This document shows positions 1-9,412 of a stretch of DNA of 64,000 nt, one piece after another. A program made the position numbers and the translations under genes. Origin of the DNA: Roseibacillus persicicus (lineage in GTDB: Bacteria > Verrucomicrobiota > Verrucomicrobiia > Verrucomicrobiales > Akkermansiaceae); assembly GCF_014651675.1 (NCBI RefSeq), contig NZ_BMXI01000005.1:240143-304142 (forward strand), given 5' to 3'. The notes under the pieces were generated by a model. The model was not told the DNA's origin and did no database searches. It worked only from the letters and a program-made list of their open reading frames with translations. Numbering within the stretch: position 1 is the stretch's first letter; every line of letters starts with the position of its first letter.

Positions 1-457
1 TGATGTTCTTGGTGACACCATGGAGAGTCAGATTTCCTGAAACTTCGTAGGAGGAGTCGCTCTTTTTCTCGAAGCTGGTGACTTCAAAATCGGACTCGGG
101 GAAAGTCGCAACGTCGAAGAAATCGGGTGCCTTGAGGTGTTCGGTGAGTTTGTCGGCATCGCTCCAAGTGGAGTTCATATCGATGGTGAATTCCCCGGCG
201 ACTGGTTCGCCCTCCTTGAGGATGAAGTTGCCATCAAAGGTCTTAAATCCGCCTTCGTGACTGCCTGTCACCTTCGAGCCAACGAAGCTGATGCTGGAAT
301 TGTCGGTGAATTCATAAACCGAGCCCCCCTCGACAGCCGATACTTCGGCGGCTTCGCCAACCTTGGCATCGACTGTCTCGTCGGCCGGATTCTTGCAGGA
401 TGTGAGAACAAGAAGGGATAACGAGGGGAGGATCAGAAGTGTGTTTGTGAGTTTCAT
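1..457 (-). CDS. YceI-family lipoprotein (partial, C-terminus outside window)
   Basis: Read on the minus strand from an ATG at 457, this frame stays open for 152 codons to the window edge, so the C-terminal part is missing. The N-terminus is a lipoprotein signal with an LTSC lipobox (Cys21), which predicts a periplasmic or outer-membrane-anchored protein. After a short linker the sequence follows the YceI lipocalin-like pattern: SSISFVGSKVTGSHEGGF, a FDGNF strand, then FTIDMNS, LTEHLKAPDFFDVATFP and SGNLTLHGVTK. YceI proteins bind isoprenoid-type lipids and are often linked to stress responses, but the ligand here is unknown. It is the third gene of a pirin, DoxX, YceI operon (25 bp after DoxX). 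That association suggests a redox or membrane-stress role, which is inference. Confidence 0.88.
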   Translation of the reverse strand, partial: MKLTNTLLILPSLSLLVLTSCKNPADETVDAKVGEAAEVSAVEGGSVYEFTDNSSISFVGSKVTGSHEGGFKTFDGNFILKEGEPVAGEFTIDMNSTWSDADKLTEHLKAPDFFDVATFPESDFEVTSFEKKSDSSYEVSGNLTLHGVTKNI

Positions 458-481
458 ATTCTATTTTGTTGAATTGAGTTG

Positions 482-871
482 TTAGTTTTTAATGAGAGTG
501 AGCCAAGACTCGCGCTTGGTCCAGAGAACGAAAGCTGCGAGTGCCGAGAAGAGAACCACTGGAGGAGCGAAGACTGCCCCACCGCCGGCAATGAAGATAT
601 TGTAAGCAAGAATGTTCACGATGATCGGACCCAAAATCAGAAGACCTATGTTTCGGGTTTTCGGAATCGCAACAAGAATTCCACCGAGAAGCTCCAAAAT
701 CTTCACGAAGGAGAGAAATCCAGTAGCATAAATTGCGCCAAAAAAGAGGGCGGGAGGTGAGCCCTCTGCCGGCGGATCGCCCATGGGAATGAAGTTGAGG
801 AAGTGGTTGAGGCCAAAGACGATGAAGCCGAGTCCGAGGAGGCCAGCAGCGATATGGGATGCGTATTTCAT
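482..871 (-). CDS. DoxX-like small integral membrane protein
   Basis: A 129-residue, very hydrophobic protein with about four predicted membrane helices. The first helix (ASHIAAGLLGLGFIVFGLNH) and the later segments YATGFLSFVKILELLGGILV and IGLLILGPIIVNILAYN match the DoxX-like family pattern, including the conserved Gly/Glu-rich second helix. The length is typical for the family. Known DoxX-like proteins are membrane partners in oxidoreductive or detoxification systems; the substrate cannot be read from the sequence. It lies 18 bp downstream of the pirin gene and 24 bp upstream of the YceI lipoprotein, all on the minus strand, so one transcript is likely. The start is a clear ATG at 871. Confidence 0.82.
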   Translation of the reverse strand: MKYASHIAAGLLGLGFIVFGLNHFLNFIPMGDPPAEGSPPALFFGAIYATGFLSFVKILELLGGILVAIPKTRNIGLLILGPIIVNILAYNIFIAGGGAVFAPPVVLFSALAAFVLWTKRESWLTLIKN

Positions 872-889
872 AGAATGTTATCTTGGAGT

Positions 890-1600
890 TTAGGAGACAG
901 CGAAGAGCAGGAACTCACTGTCTGCGGATGAGTGAATGGGAAGGATGGGGCCAAAAGAGGCTCCGTCTCCCTCGGTGAGAGTCTCGCCCGCGACTTTTAT
1001 TTCTCCCTTAATGAGATGAAGATAGTGATGGCTGAAGGCGCTTTCCGGGGTCATATCGGTATCTGGGTCCAGATTGCCGAAGTAAATTTCAGCATGCTGG
1101 CGGATGGCAAAGGAGGAGCCCTTCCCCGAGGGGGAGGCTAGGAGAGCGAGGCCATTCGCTTGTCGCAAGGGCTTGGTGTCAAAGTCCGAGTAGCGGGGCT
1201 GACCTCCCGGTGCGGTTGGGGTGAGCCAGATTTGCAAGAGATGGACAGGGTCTTTTGCCGAGGGATTGAACTCCGAATGTTCCACTCCGTCGCCGGCCGA
1301 CATATATTGGAACTCCCCAGCCGTGATGATCCGGCCGTTCCCCATGGAGTCCTTGTGCTCCAGTTTTCCCGAAATGACGTAGGTGAAAATCTCCATCGAA
1401 GAGTGGGGGTGGGTGCCGAAACCTTTCCCGGGAGCAATGATGTCGTCATTGATGACCCGCAAGCTGCGAAAGCCCATCTGGGCAGGGTTGTAGTGTTCGC
1501 CGAATGAGAAGGTGTGCCAGGAATCCAGCCAGTCGAAATCGGAGTGGAATCGGTCCCCGGACCGTCTAACGGTGATTTGGGGTCGTGCCTCAGTTTGCAT
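890..1600 (-). CDS. pirin-family bicupin protein
   Basis: A 236-residue bicupin with the pirin signatures. The N-terminal cupin contains FGTHPHSSMEIFTYV and VEHSEFNPS, placing the metal ligands at about His64, His66, His108 and Glu110, the standard pirin set. The C-terminal cupin is more divergent (YLHLIKGEIKVAGETLTEGDGASF). Bacterial pirins bind Fe(II), and some have quercetin 2,3-dioxygenase activity or act as redox-sensitive partners; a physiological substrate cannot be assigned here. It is the first gene of the pirin, DoxX, YceI operon and is transcribed away from a LysR-type regulator 110 bp upstream. That is the usual layout for a LysR-controlled operon. The start is an ATG at 1600. Confidence 0.9.
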   Translation of the reverse strand: MQTEARPQITVRRSGDRFHSDFDWLDSWHTFSFGEHYNPAQMGFRSLRVINDDIIAPGKGFGTHPHSSMEIFTYVISGKLEHKDSMGNGRIITAGEFQYMSAGDGVEHSEFNPSAKDPVHLLQIWLTPTAPGGQPRYSDFDTKPLRQANGLALLASPSGKGSSFAIRQHAEIYFGNLDPDTDMTPESAFSHHYLHLIKGEIKVAGETLTEGDGASFGPILPIHSSADSEFLLFAVS

Positions 1601-1652
1601 AGGAAATAGTTAGCGCACTTCGCCAGAATGGGCCAATGCCACTTGGGTGGTC

Positions 1653-1665
1653 TAAGTATTACTTA
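1653..1665. promoter_or_regulatory. predicted LysR-type operator (T-N11-A palindrome)
   Basis: The sequence TAAGTATTACTTA is a perfect 13-bp palindrome with the T-N11-A form of LysR-regulator binding sites. It is the only such palindrome noticed in the 110-bp divergent interval between the pirin operon start (1600) and the LysR gene start (1711). The position suits control of both promoters. Binding by the adjacent LysR protein is inference. Confidence 0.55.
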
Positions 1666-1710
1666 AAAGCATGGTTGAATCTGCCTTAAAAACAGAGTAG
1701 AGGCCTATCA

Positions 1711-2583
1711 ATGGATACGAGAAAGTTGCGTTACTTTGTGGAAGTCGCGGAGAGAGAAAACATCTCCGAGGCTGCCCGGGTCCTCAACGTGACTCAACCG
1801 GCCCTGAGCCGTCAGGTGCGGGCCTTCGAGGAGGAGATGGGGTGGGAGCTTCTGGTCCGCAGTGGAAAGGCCATCTCGTTGACCCGGGCCGGTGAGGTGG
1901 TCATGAGGGAAGGGCGTCGTATTCTGCGGTCGGTGGAAGCAGGGGAGGAGAGGATGCGGCGAGAGGTGGAAGGTGCCGAGCTGCGAATCGGTTTCGCCCC
2001 CAGCTTGGCAGGAGGAATCATCGAGAAGGCAATGGCGGTCTTTTGCCAGTTGCACCCGTCGGTCTCTATCCGTTTGCAAGACTCCACAACCGAGGAGATG
2101 TGGCAGGGGGTGCGCTCGGGGACTTTGGATCTGATTGTTGAAGTGGCTACTGGGGATCAAGATCTCCATTGGGAGACCCTGCAGCGGAGGGAGATTCGAG
2201 TCGCGGTGCCAAAAGGGCATCGCTTGGAAAGAAGGCGTAAGATTCGGGCTGAGGACCTTGACGGAGAGCGCCTGCTGCTGCTCTCCCGGGTGGACTATCC
2301 AAACTACTGGAGAAAGGTCACCGAGTTCTTTGCCGAGCATTCGGTCAACGCCAAGGTTGCTGGCGAGTTCGATGGAATTTCGAGCCTGAGCATGGGGCTC
2401 AATGCCGGGATGGGGTTGGCCTTCGTAGCAGTGGGCTCGGTGTTACCCAAGCAAGTGAAAGTACTCAAACTCGATCCGGAGCCAGAGCCAATTTGTGTGG
2501 CGGTGGGGTGGCTGGCGAAACGAAAGCTGGAAGGGTGGGAGGAAGTGTTTGTGAACGAGTTGAAGCGCGTGGCGGTGGGGTAG
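1711..2583 (+). CDS. LysR-family transcriptional regulator
   Basis: A 290-residue protein of typical LysR length. Residues about 1-62 form the winged helix-turn-helix: MDTRKLRYFVEVAERENISE, then AARVLNVTQPALSRQVRAFE and LTRAGEVV. A linker helix follows, then a periplasmic-binding-protein-like effector domain (about 88-290) beginning LRIGFAPSLAGGIIEKAM. The effector cannot be predicted. It is transcribed divergently from the pirin / DoxX / YceI operon, with a T-N11-A palindrome between them, so local control of that operon and autoregulation are the expected roles. The start is the ATG at 1711. No convincing terminator was seen after the stop. Confidence 0.92.
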   Translation: MDTRKLRYFVEVAERENISEAARVLNVTQPALSRQVRAFEEEMGWELLVRSGKAISLTRAGEVVMREGRRILRSVEAGEERMRREVEGAELRIGFAPSLAGGIIEKAMAVFCQLHPSVSIRLQDSTTEEMWQGVRSGTLDLIVEVATGDQDLHWETLQRREIRVAVPKGHRLERRRKIRAEDLDGERLLLLSRVDYPNYWRKVTEFFAEHSVNAKVAGEFDGISSLSMGLNAGMGLAFVAVGSVLPKQVKVLKLDPEPEPICVAVGWLAKRKLEGWEEVFVNELKRVAVG

Positions 2584-2681
2584 CTTCGCGAGGTGATTCC
2601 CTGGTTCAGGGTTTACCTCCTTTCATTCGTTAGAAAATAGTCACTTGGATTCGAATTGATGAATAAATTTTTCATCTTTAG

Positions 2682-2700
2682 CCCCCATTTGGGGTATTGG
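2682..2700 (+). promoter_or_regulatory. 19-bp near-palindromic motif, copy 1 (possible shared operator)
   Basis: CCCCCATTTGGGGTATTGG lies 102 bp upstream of the GH2 start at 2802. A copy with a single difference lies at 9413-9431, upstream of the PEP-hydrolase / cupin / Tm-1-like operon. The core CCCC-ATTT-GGGG is close to two-fold symmetric, as in many operators. Both copies follow an ATTTTTCA tract and precede GAAATC within about 8 bp. Regulatory function is inferred from recurrence and position. Confidence 0.4.
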
Positions 2701-2801
2701 AAATCAGAGGGAGATTGCCCCATGCTCTTTTTCGAGGCATGGTCGGTTTGTAAAATCGTTGTTCTGCTTCGTAGACCCTGCCCCCTTTCTTTAAAACTTG
2801 T

Positions 2802-5135
2802 ATGAATCACGCAAACTCTCTTGCTGCTCCCCAATCTGCTGTCAGATGGGGACGCAATCTGTTCTCTCTTCTTGCAGCCCTAGGAATCTCCAGTGCCTCT
2901 GTGTTGGCCGACTGGAAGCCCGTGGATGAAACCCTCTTAACCGAATGGGGGCGAGATCTCCAGCCGGAGGAGGTGTGGCAGGAGTATCCACGTCCGCAGA
3001 TGAAGCGCGAAGGTTGGAGCAATCTCAACGGGCTTTGGTCGTATGCCATCACCGGGCGGGATGTCAGCCAACCGCAGCAATGGGATGGCGAGATCCTTGT
3101 GCCCTTCGCTCCCGAAGCCAAGCTCTCCGGGGTCGGTCGTCTGTTGGAACCGGAGCAAGCTCTCTGGTATCGCCGGTCTTTCGAGTCGAAGGGAAAGGAG
3201 CGCACGATTCTGCATTTCGAGGCCGTTGACTATCAGGCCACTGTCTGGGTCAATGGAGTCGAGGTGGGAAGTCACACTGGTGGCCATACTCCTTTTTCTT
3301 TCGACATCAGTATGGCGTTGAAGAAGGGTGAGAATGATATTCTTGTGCGGGTTTTTGACGCCACCGAAGGTTTTCAACTTCATGGTAAGCAAAAGTTGGC
3401 CCCGGGAGGGATCTGGTACACCCGGGTCAGCGGCATTTGGCAGACAGTTTGGTTGGAGGAAGTGCCCCTGCGATATATTCGGGATCTGGACTACACCTGC
3501 GACATTTTTGCAGGCACCCTGACTGTTTCGGCCAAGCTCACCGGACCAGAGCACCCTAATGAAAAGATTAGAGTCACCGCCTTGTTCGATGGAGAAGAAG
3601 TGCGAAGCGAGACTGGAGTGGATCAAGTTACCCTGACTCTACCCGATGCCCGGCTGTGGTCGCCGGAGGAGCCAAATCTCTATCAGTTGAAAGTTGAACT
3701 TTTGGGAGAAGGAGGACAACTGCTCGATGAGGTGGCGTCCTATGCCGCTCTGCGGCAGTTTGGCAAAAAGCGTGATTCGGCTGGCAACTTGCGCTTCACC
3801 CTCAATGAAAAGCCCATCTTCCATTGGGGACCATTGGACCAGGGTTGGTGGCCGGATGGCTTGTTGACTCCTCCCTCCGATGCCGCGATGAGATCGGATA
3901 TCGATTATTTGAAGGCGGCAGGGTTCAATATGATTCGCAAGCACATCAAGGTCGAGCCACGCCGCTACTACGCCTATTGTGACCAAGTGGGAATGTTAAT
4001 GTGGCAGGACCATGTGAGCCAGGGCTATGGTCCGCAGACTGAACCCCAGGGCTCGAATCCGCGTTGGAGCCGCCTGGCACCCAATCCCGAGGAAGGAAAC
4101 TGGCCGTCAGATGCCCATGAGCAATTCGTGACGGAATACAAGCGCATGGTGGACCACCTTCGGGACCATCCATGTATCGCGGTCTGGGTGCCTTTCAATG
4201 AAGCCTGGGGGCAACACCAGACATTGGAAGTGGGGGAGATGGCTGTGGCCTATGACTCTACCCGGGCCATTAACATTGCGAGTGGAGGAAACTTTTGGGA
4301 GATCGGGGATATCGCGGATGAACATGCCTATCCGGATCCCGCTTTTCCTCTGGGCGACAGTAGTTTTAACGACTTTGTCAAAGTTGTGGGTGAGTTCGGT
4401 GGGCACGGCTGGCCTGTTGAGGGACATCTTTGGAAAAAAGACAGCCGCAATTGGGGCTATGGCGGGCTGCCGAAGGACTTGGACGAATGGAAGAAGAGAT
4501 ATGAGGACTCCATCTCCAAGCTGATCTATCTGCGCAAGCGCGGAGTGTCGGCGGGAGTCTATACGCAGACTTCCGACGTGGAGGTCGAAATCAACGGCCT
4601 CCTCACCTACGACCGCCTGCCCAAAGTGGACTCGGCCTGGTTGAAGGAGCAATCTGATCGTTTGCTCAGCACTCCCGATATCGTCAAAGTCGAGGTGCTG
4701 ACTCCGACCTCGCAGGAGGAAGCGCAGTCCTGGCACTATCGCACTGACGCTCCGAGCGAAGGTTGGGAGTTAGCGGACTTTGATGATTCGGATTGGAAAG
4801 TGGGAGAGGGCGGCTTCGGCACCCGCGAGACACCAATGACCCATGTGCGGACCAAATGGGATGATACTGAGATTTGGCTGCGAAGAAAGTTTGAACTAGC
4901 CTCTGAACCTAAAGGGAAAGTATTGCTGAGGCTCTTCCATGACGAAGACGCGGAAATCTACCTCAATGGTATTTTGGTTGGAAAGGTGGCGGGCTACGCG
5001 ACTGGCTACCTCGATATTCCTTTGCTGGATGAGTCGGCCTTGAAGGTCGGAGAGAATGTTCTCGCAGTGCACTGCCGGCAGACCTATGGCGGGCAGTATA
5101 TCGATGTGGGGTTGGTCGATGAGATAGCCCAGTAA
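2802..5135 (+). CDS. secreted glycoside hydrolase family 2 protein
   Basis: A 777-residue protein with an N-terminal Sec signal (hydrophobic LFSLLAALGISSASVLA ending near residue 37). It has the GH2 order: a jelly-roll sugar-binding domain (about 60-220, with WYRRSFESKG and VNGVEVGSHTGGHTPF), an Ig-like domain (about 225-325), and a TIM-barrel catalytic domain (about 330-620). The acid/base is in WVPFNEAWGQ (Glu467) and the probable nucleophile in VVGEFGGHG (Glu531). A C-terminal beta-sandwich (about 640-777, ending in a FHDEDAEIYLNG-type module) is appended. GH2 covers beta-galactosidase, beta-glucuronidase and related activities; the sugar specificity is not readable here. It is a single-gene unit with a terminator at 5156-5186. 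No good Shine-Dalgarno precedes the ATG (TTAAAACTTGT). Confidence 0.9.
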   Translation: MNHANSLAAPQSAVRWGRNLFSLLAALGISSASVLADWKPVDETLLTEWGRDLQPEEVWQEYPRPQMKREGWSNLNGLWSYAITGRDVSQPQQWDGEILVPFAPEAKLSGVGRLLEPEQALWYRRSFESKGKERTILHFEAVDYQATVWVNGVEVGSHTGGHTPFSFDISMALKKGENDILVRVFDATEGFQLHGKQKLAPGGIWYTRVSGIWQTVWLEEVPLRYIRDLDYTCDIFAGTLTVSAKLTGPEHPNEKIRVTALFDGEEVRSETGVDQVTLTLPDARLWSPEEPNLYQLKVELLGEGGQLLDEVASYAALRQFGKKRDSAGNLRFTLNEKPIFHWGPLDQGWWPDGLLTPPSDAAMRSDIDYLKAAGFNMIRKHIKVEPRRYYAYCDQVGMLMWQDHVSQGYGPQTEPQGSNPRWSRLAPNPEEGNWPSDAHEQFVTEYKRMVDHLRDHPCIAVWVPFNEAWGQHQTLEVGEMAVAYDSTRAINIASGGNFWEIGDIADEHAYPDPAFPLGDSSFNDFVKVVGEFGGHGWPVEGHLWKKDSRNWGYGGLPKDLDEWKKRYEDSISKLIYLRKRGVSAGVYTQTSDVEVEINGLLTYDRLPKVDSAWLKEQSDRLLSTPDIVKVEVLTPTSQEEAQSWHYRTDAPSEGWELADFDDSDWKVGEGGFGTRETPMTHVRTKWDDTEIWLRRKFELASEPKGKVLLRLFHDEDAEIYLNGILVGKVAGYATGYLDIPLLDESALKVGENVLAVHCRQTYGGQYIDVGLVDEIAQ

Positions 5136-5155
5136 ACCGATCTCTTAAACGAATG

Positions 5156-5186
5156 CGCCGGCTGGGGAGACCTGGCCGGCGTTTTT
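5156..5186 (+). terminator. rho-independent terminator after GH2 gene
   Basis: CGCCGGC at 5156-5162 pairs with GCCGGCG at 5175-5181 across a 12-nt loop, and a T5 tract follows at once. It begins about 20 bp after the GH2 stop codon. Confidence 0.85.
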
Positions 5187-5579
5187 ATTGACCACGTTTT
5201 CGCTACGAGGATCAGACTGCTCTTCGTAAGTCAGTCGGCCTTCAAAAATTGTCTACTTCGGCATACAACGAATGAGCTTTTGGAAGTCAGCCGAAGAGAG
5301 AAAATCGAACAGTGACGCTCTTCTGTTTATTAGGTGAAACTGATTGTTATTTCTCACCGAGGTGTGAAGCGCTGAACGCCCCTGTTGGGGGGGTGTTCCT
5401 CCGATCCCATTAAGGGAAGATGGAATACGACTACTGGTTCCAAATTTGGGCCAGTGGTTTTGATCAAGTTCAAGCTACGGCAAGCATGTTCATGATGATC
5501 CGGCACAAGAGGCGTTGGCTTCTGTGCTCGACTCGTCGTGGTGCTGCTTGAATGAGGTTCAACTACCTAAAAACTAGAA
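5187..5579. other. 393-bp intergenic region, no recognised feature
   Basis: Between the GH2 terminator and the LamG gene I see no convincing coding frame, RNA gene or repeat. It presumably holds the promoter of the downstream gene. No clear sigma-70 boxes were identified. Confidence 0.5.
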
Positions 5580-8500
5580 ATGAAAATCCCATACTCAACT
5601 ACGACAACCAGAGGTCTGACGGCAGCGATCCTGTTTTCGACTTCCAGTGGCCTCATGGCCCAAGACCCCGAGCACAGGTGGTCTTTCAATGGTGATCTGG
5701 CCAATAGCGGAACGGCCGTTGGTCCCGATGCCATCATCGTCGACCCCGACCTCGTGGCCGACACCCAAGTCAACGGAGGGGGAGCGGTGGACTTCGTCAC
5801 CAACGCGGGAGAGGTCCGCCTTTGGGGAGGAAATAAGCCCAATGCATCCTACATTGACTTGGGAAGTTATCTCGTGGGGGGAACCACCGAGGCTAGAACG
5901 ATCGAGATCTGGGCGACTCACCACGAGGCGAGAGCGTGGTCACGGATCTTTGACTTTGGCGGAGGTAATGAATCCGGCAGCGGGGCGGGAACGGACTATC
6001 TGATGTTCTCCTGGACCAGGGGAACCAATCTCAATGAGAACCGCCTGGAGATTCACGAAAGCAATGGAGCGAGCTCCCCCGATCCGGTCAATCCCTACGG
6101 CGGTCCTTTCACTTTGGGAACACAGTTTCACATCGTGATTGTAGTGGAGCCGGGTGCGGGTGCGGGGGGGACAACTCGCTTCACCTGGTATACGGAAGAC
6201 AGCAGCAGCGGGGATCTTGTGACCACGGGGAGTAACGACGGTTCATTCACCACCGGTCTTGATCTTTTAAGTTTGGATGATTCGTATTGTTGGCTGGGGC
6301 GTGCCCAATGGGATGATCAGGTTGCCAATGCGAGCTATGATGAGGTCCGCGTATTCGAGCGTGCGGTTCCCTTGAGCGAGCTGGAATCCTATCACGATCT
6401 CGGGCCAGATTCCGTATCCCATATTGATGGGGATTCCGATGGCCTTCCCCGTTGGTGGGAAGAGGAGCACGGGCTGGATGATGCCGATGATGGCAGCACC
6501 ATCTCCGCCAATGGTCCTGCTGGCAATCCGGACGGAGACTCTGCGGACAACTTGGCCGAATACACCGCGAGAACCGATCCCAACAACCCACTTTCCAATC
6601 CGAATGACTCTGATGCCGATGGGCTGGATGACAGTTGGGAGAACGACTTCTTTGGAGGACTCGGATTTTCTGCCACGGATGACCCGGACCGTGACTTTAA
6701 TAACAATGAGATGGAGGAAACCAATTTTACCGATCCACTCGATGGGGCTTCCTTTGCTGACACTGACTCCGATGGTCTGAATGACGGATGGGAATTGAGA
6801 TTCTTCGGCGATTTGAGTCAGACTGCCAACGCGGATACGGACGGCGACTTTTTCACCAATGCCCAAGAGCAAGACCTCTTCACAGACCCCAATGACGGCA
6901 CATGGTCACCAGCGAAAACACCACTATTGCACCGGTGGGACTTCAACGGGAGTCTTACCGATTTGGTCGGGTCCTCGGATGCAACGATCCTGGATCCGGA
7001 CGGCAATCCTACTACCGGAGGAGCTGGTGACCTGACCAGCAATGTTGGAGAAGTCACCCTCGCGGGTGGCAATAAGGAGGAGTCTTCCTACGTGCTTCTC
7101 GGGAACAATTTGATCGGAGGTCGTGATACTGCGATTTCGGTAGAACTGTGGGCGACTCAGACGGAGGTCCGGGGTTGGTCGCGTATTTTTGATTTCGGCT
7201 CAGGAACACAGGACTATTTGCTTTCTTCCTGGGTTCGGAATAGCGATTTGAACACGGCTCGCACGGAGTTCAAGGTAGCTGGAGCGTCTGCGTTGATTGA
7301 TTTGAATGAGGCTGGAGGAGTTTATCCTCTGGGTTCGGAACATCACATGTTGGTAACGCTTGACCGTCTCGCTGGCGGAGGAGAACTCCGGGATTCGGTG
7401 CTGAACACCTACAGTGCCCTCTCTTCCGGAGATGCCGATTTGGGGTTGCCGAAGGGCTCATCGGTTAGCCCTCTTGATTTGGTTGACCTCAATGACGCGG
7501 TCAACATGTTGGGCAGGTCCCAGTTCGGGGATGCAACCGCGAGTGCGCGCTACAATGAAGTTCGCATCTACAAAGGTTCGCCCTGTGAAGTGGTTCGTGA
7601 AGTGTTGCACGATCAGGGGCCGGATTCTCCGACTCCTGTTGATGCGGACGGCGACTGTATGCCGGATGCGTGGGAAGTTGCGATCGGATTGAGTCCGACG
7701 GATGACGGTTCGACCAACGCGGCCCAAGAGGGTGCACTGGGTGATTACGATTCTGACGGTTCTAACAATATCACCGAGATGGTCTTGAATTCGGATCCTA
7801 CCGACAGTGCCTCGACACCGGCAGATATTGATGCGGACGGTCTGGACGATGTTTGGGAACAGGAAAACTTTGGCAATCTCGAACAGGACGGGGCGGGTGA
7901 TCCCGACGAAGACTGTGATACCAATCTGGTGGAGTTCAATGCGTCCACCGACCCTAACAACCGATTCGACTTTAGCGATATTGATTTCGACGGCTTGCCT
8001 GATTCCTGGGAGGTCAAATATTATGGGGACACGTTGACCAGTGATGGATCGTTGGACAATGACGAAGGGGTTGGCGATGACTTGGAGGACTACGATGAGT
8101 ATGGCTATGGAACAAGGCCTGATCTGGTGGATACAGACGGGGACGGACTGAATGATGGCGCGGAAGTGAATGACTACTTCTCCGATCCTCTTTTGGCTGA
8201 CTCCGATGGCGACGGCCTCACGGATGGCGAAGAAGTGAATCATCCGACCTTCCCCAGCGACCCTACTCTAGCCGATACCGACTTCGACGGTCAGGGAGAT
8301 CGGTTTGAGCTCGAGAATGGTTCCAACCCTGACGATGGAACTGACTTGGCGAATGTGGAGTATCACTGGCTGGCCAGTGAATTGAATGATGGAGTGGTGA
8401 CTACTTGGCTGGATACCAATCAAGGATTGGCTGCGATTGCGCCTGCCGTCGGGGTCAATGATCCGGAAAAGGACGCCGCTGGGGTCTTGTTGGATGGAGA

Positions 8501-9278
8501 TGACTTCTTCGAGATAACGGCCGCAAACAATCCTGTGCTCGGGATGAACAAGTGGACCGCAACGGTGGTCTTTCAGGCCAATGGAGCGGTTGGCGAAGGA
8601 GGCTCTGACAACGGAGGAGAGTGGTGGAGGAATGCGGCGTTGGTCGGGTCTGAGCAAGGTGGGGCAGTCGGTGACTGGTCGTTGAGCTTGGGCGCGGATC
8701 ATCTCGCGGCAATCGGCACCAATGATAGTACGACCTTGGACTACGTGGCGGGCGGGGCTCTCAATGACAATCAGGTTCACATCATGACCGGAGTCTGGGA
8801 TGCAACGACAGCAACCCAGCGGTTCTACGTGGATTGCGTTCTTGTTGAAGAGAATACCGCGCACGCCTTCCATAGCCCAGCCGTGACCGGAGGCATCAAC
8901 TTCGGAGCCAACTTCGGAGGAGGGAGCTACTATACGGGTCGTATCTCCGAAGTGATTCTGAATACGGATGTCACTTCGGAGGCAGATGTGCTAGCCCTGC
9001 ATTCCCTGTATGTGAGCAAGTCTGCGCCACTGTCGATCTCCCGGATTCTGCTTGAAGGCACGGATGTCACCCTCACAGGATCCAATCTGGAGGTTGGAGC
9101 GAGCTATCATGTGGAATCGGCGACCTCGGCCGGTCTATCGGCTAACTCCTTCGCCCCGGTGACTGGCAGCGAGTTTGTAGCCGGCGACACCACGGACGAA
9201 GCCCCGGTCGTTTCCACGGGAGGCGCGAGCAAACTCTTCTTCCGCTTGGTGGAAGGAACCGTGCCGGAGCAAAACTAG
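5580..9278 (+). CDS. large secreted LamG / thrombospondin type 3 repeat protein
   Basis: A 1232-residue exported protein with a signal peptide (LTAAILFSTSSGLMA, cleavage near residue 27). Two similar concanavalin-like LamG modules (about 30-280 and 445-690) both start with HRWxFNG and contain ARAWSRIFDFG / VRGWSRIFDFG. Each is followed by Ca-binding type-3-like repeats of the form DSDADGLDDSWE (about 280-445 and 690-925). A third LamG-like module (about 930-1150, with FYVDCVLVEENT and YYTGRISEVILNTDV) and a short beta-rich tail (ILLEGTDVTLTGSNLEVGAS) complete it. No catalytic residues are visible, so adhesion, glycan binding or a surface structural role is likely. It is monocistronic: a 390-bp upstream gap and a strong terminator at 9302-9343. 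The DxDxDG repeats suggest calcium-dependent folding. Confidence 0.85.
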   Translation: MKIPYSTTTTRGLTAAILFSTSSGLMAQDPEHRWSFNGDLANSGTAVGPDAIIVDPDLVADTQVNGGGAVDFVTNAGEVRLWGGNKPNASYIDLGSYLVGGTTEARTIEIWATHHEARAWSRIFDFGGGNESGSGAGTDYLMFSWTRGTNLNENRLEIHESNGASSPDPVNPYGGPFTLGTQFHIVIVVEPGAGAGGTTRFTWYTEDSSSGDLVTTGSNDGSFTTGLDLLSLDDSYCWLGRAQWDDQVANASYDEVRVFERAVPLSELESYHDLGPDSVSHIDGDSDGLPRWWEEEHGLDDADDGSTISANGPAGNPDGDSADNLAEYTARTDPNNPLSNPNDSDADGLDDSWENDFFGGLGFSATDDPDRDFNNNEMEETNFTDPLDGASFADTDSDGLNDGWELRFFGDLSQTANADTDGDFFTNAQEQDLFTDPNDGTWSPAKTPLLHRWDFNGSLTDLVGSSDATILDPDGNPTTGGAGDLTSNVGEVTLAGGNKEESSYVLLGNNLIGGRDTAISVELWATQTEVRGWSRIFDFGSGTQDYLLSSWVRNSDLNTARTEFKVAGASALIDLNEAGGVYPLGSEHHMLVTLDRLAGGGELRDSVLNTYSALSSGDADLGLPKGSSVSPLDLVDLNDAVNMLGRSQFGDATASARYNEVRIYKGSPCEVVREVLHDQGPDSPTPVDADGDCMPDAWEVAIGLSPTDDGSTNAAQEGALGDYDSDGSNNITEMVLNSDPTDSASTPADIDADGLDDVWEQENFGNLEQDGAGDPDEDCDTNLVEFNASTDPNNRFDFSDIDFDGLPDSWEVKYYGDTLTSDGSLDNDEGVGDDLEDYDEYGYGTRPDLVDTDGDGLNDGAEVNDYFSDPLLADSDGDGLTDGEEVNHPTFPSDPTLADTDFDGQGDRFELENGSNPDDGTDLANVEYHWLASELNDGVVTTWLDTNQGLAAIAPAVGVNDPEKDAAGVLLDGDDFFEITAANNPVLGMNKWTATVVFQANGAVGEGGSDNGGEWWRNAALVGSEQGGAVGDWSLSLGADHLAAIGTNDSTTLDYVAGGALNDNQVHIMTGVWDATTATQRFYVDCVLVEENTAHAFHSPAVTGGINFGANFGGGSYYTGRISEVILNTDVTSEADVLALHSLYVSKSAPLSISRILLEGTDVTLTGSNLEVGASYHVESATSAGLSANSFAPVTGSEFVAGDTTDEAPVVSTGGASKLFFRLVEGTVPEQN

Positions 9279-9301
9279 AAAGACTGTTAGAGAATAAAGT
9301 T

Positions 9302-9343
9302 GGCCGGGTGGCGCTTCCGCAGGCGTGTCACCCGGCCTTCTTG
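9302..9343 (+). terminator. rho-independent terminator after LamG gene
   Basis: GGCCGGGTG at 9302-9310 pairs perfectly with CACCCGGCC at 9329-9337, followed by TTCTTGT. The stem starts 24 bp after the LamG stop codon. Confidence 0.8.
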
Positions 9344-9412
9344 TGTCCAGGGATCTGTTCGCTTTCGGGAGGGCTGGTATTTGGTCTTTCTACCAAAATC
9401 AGGAATTTTTCA

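Noticed and set aside
2584..2650. Hairpin CCCTG-GTT-CAGGG after the LysR gene as a terminator
   Set aside because: Five-base-pair stem without a following T run.
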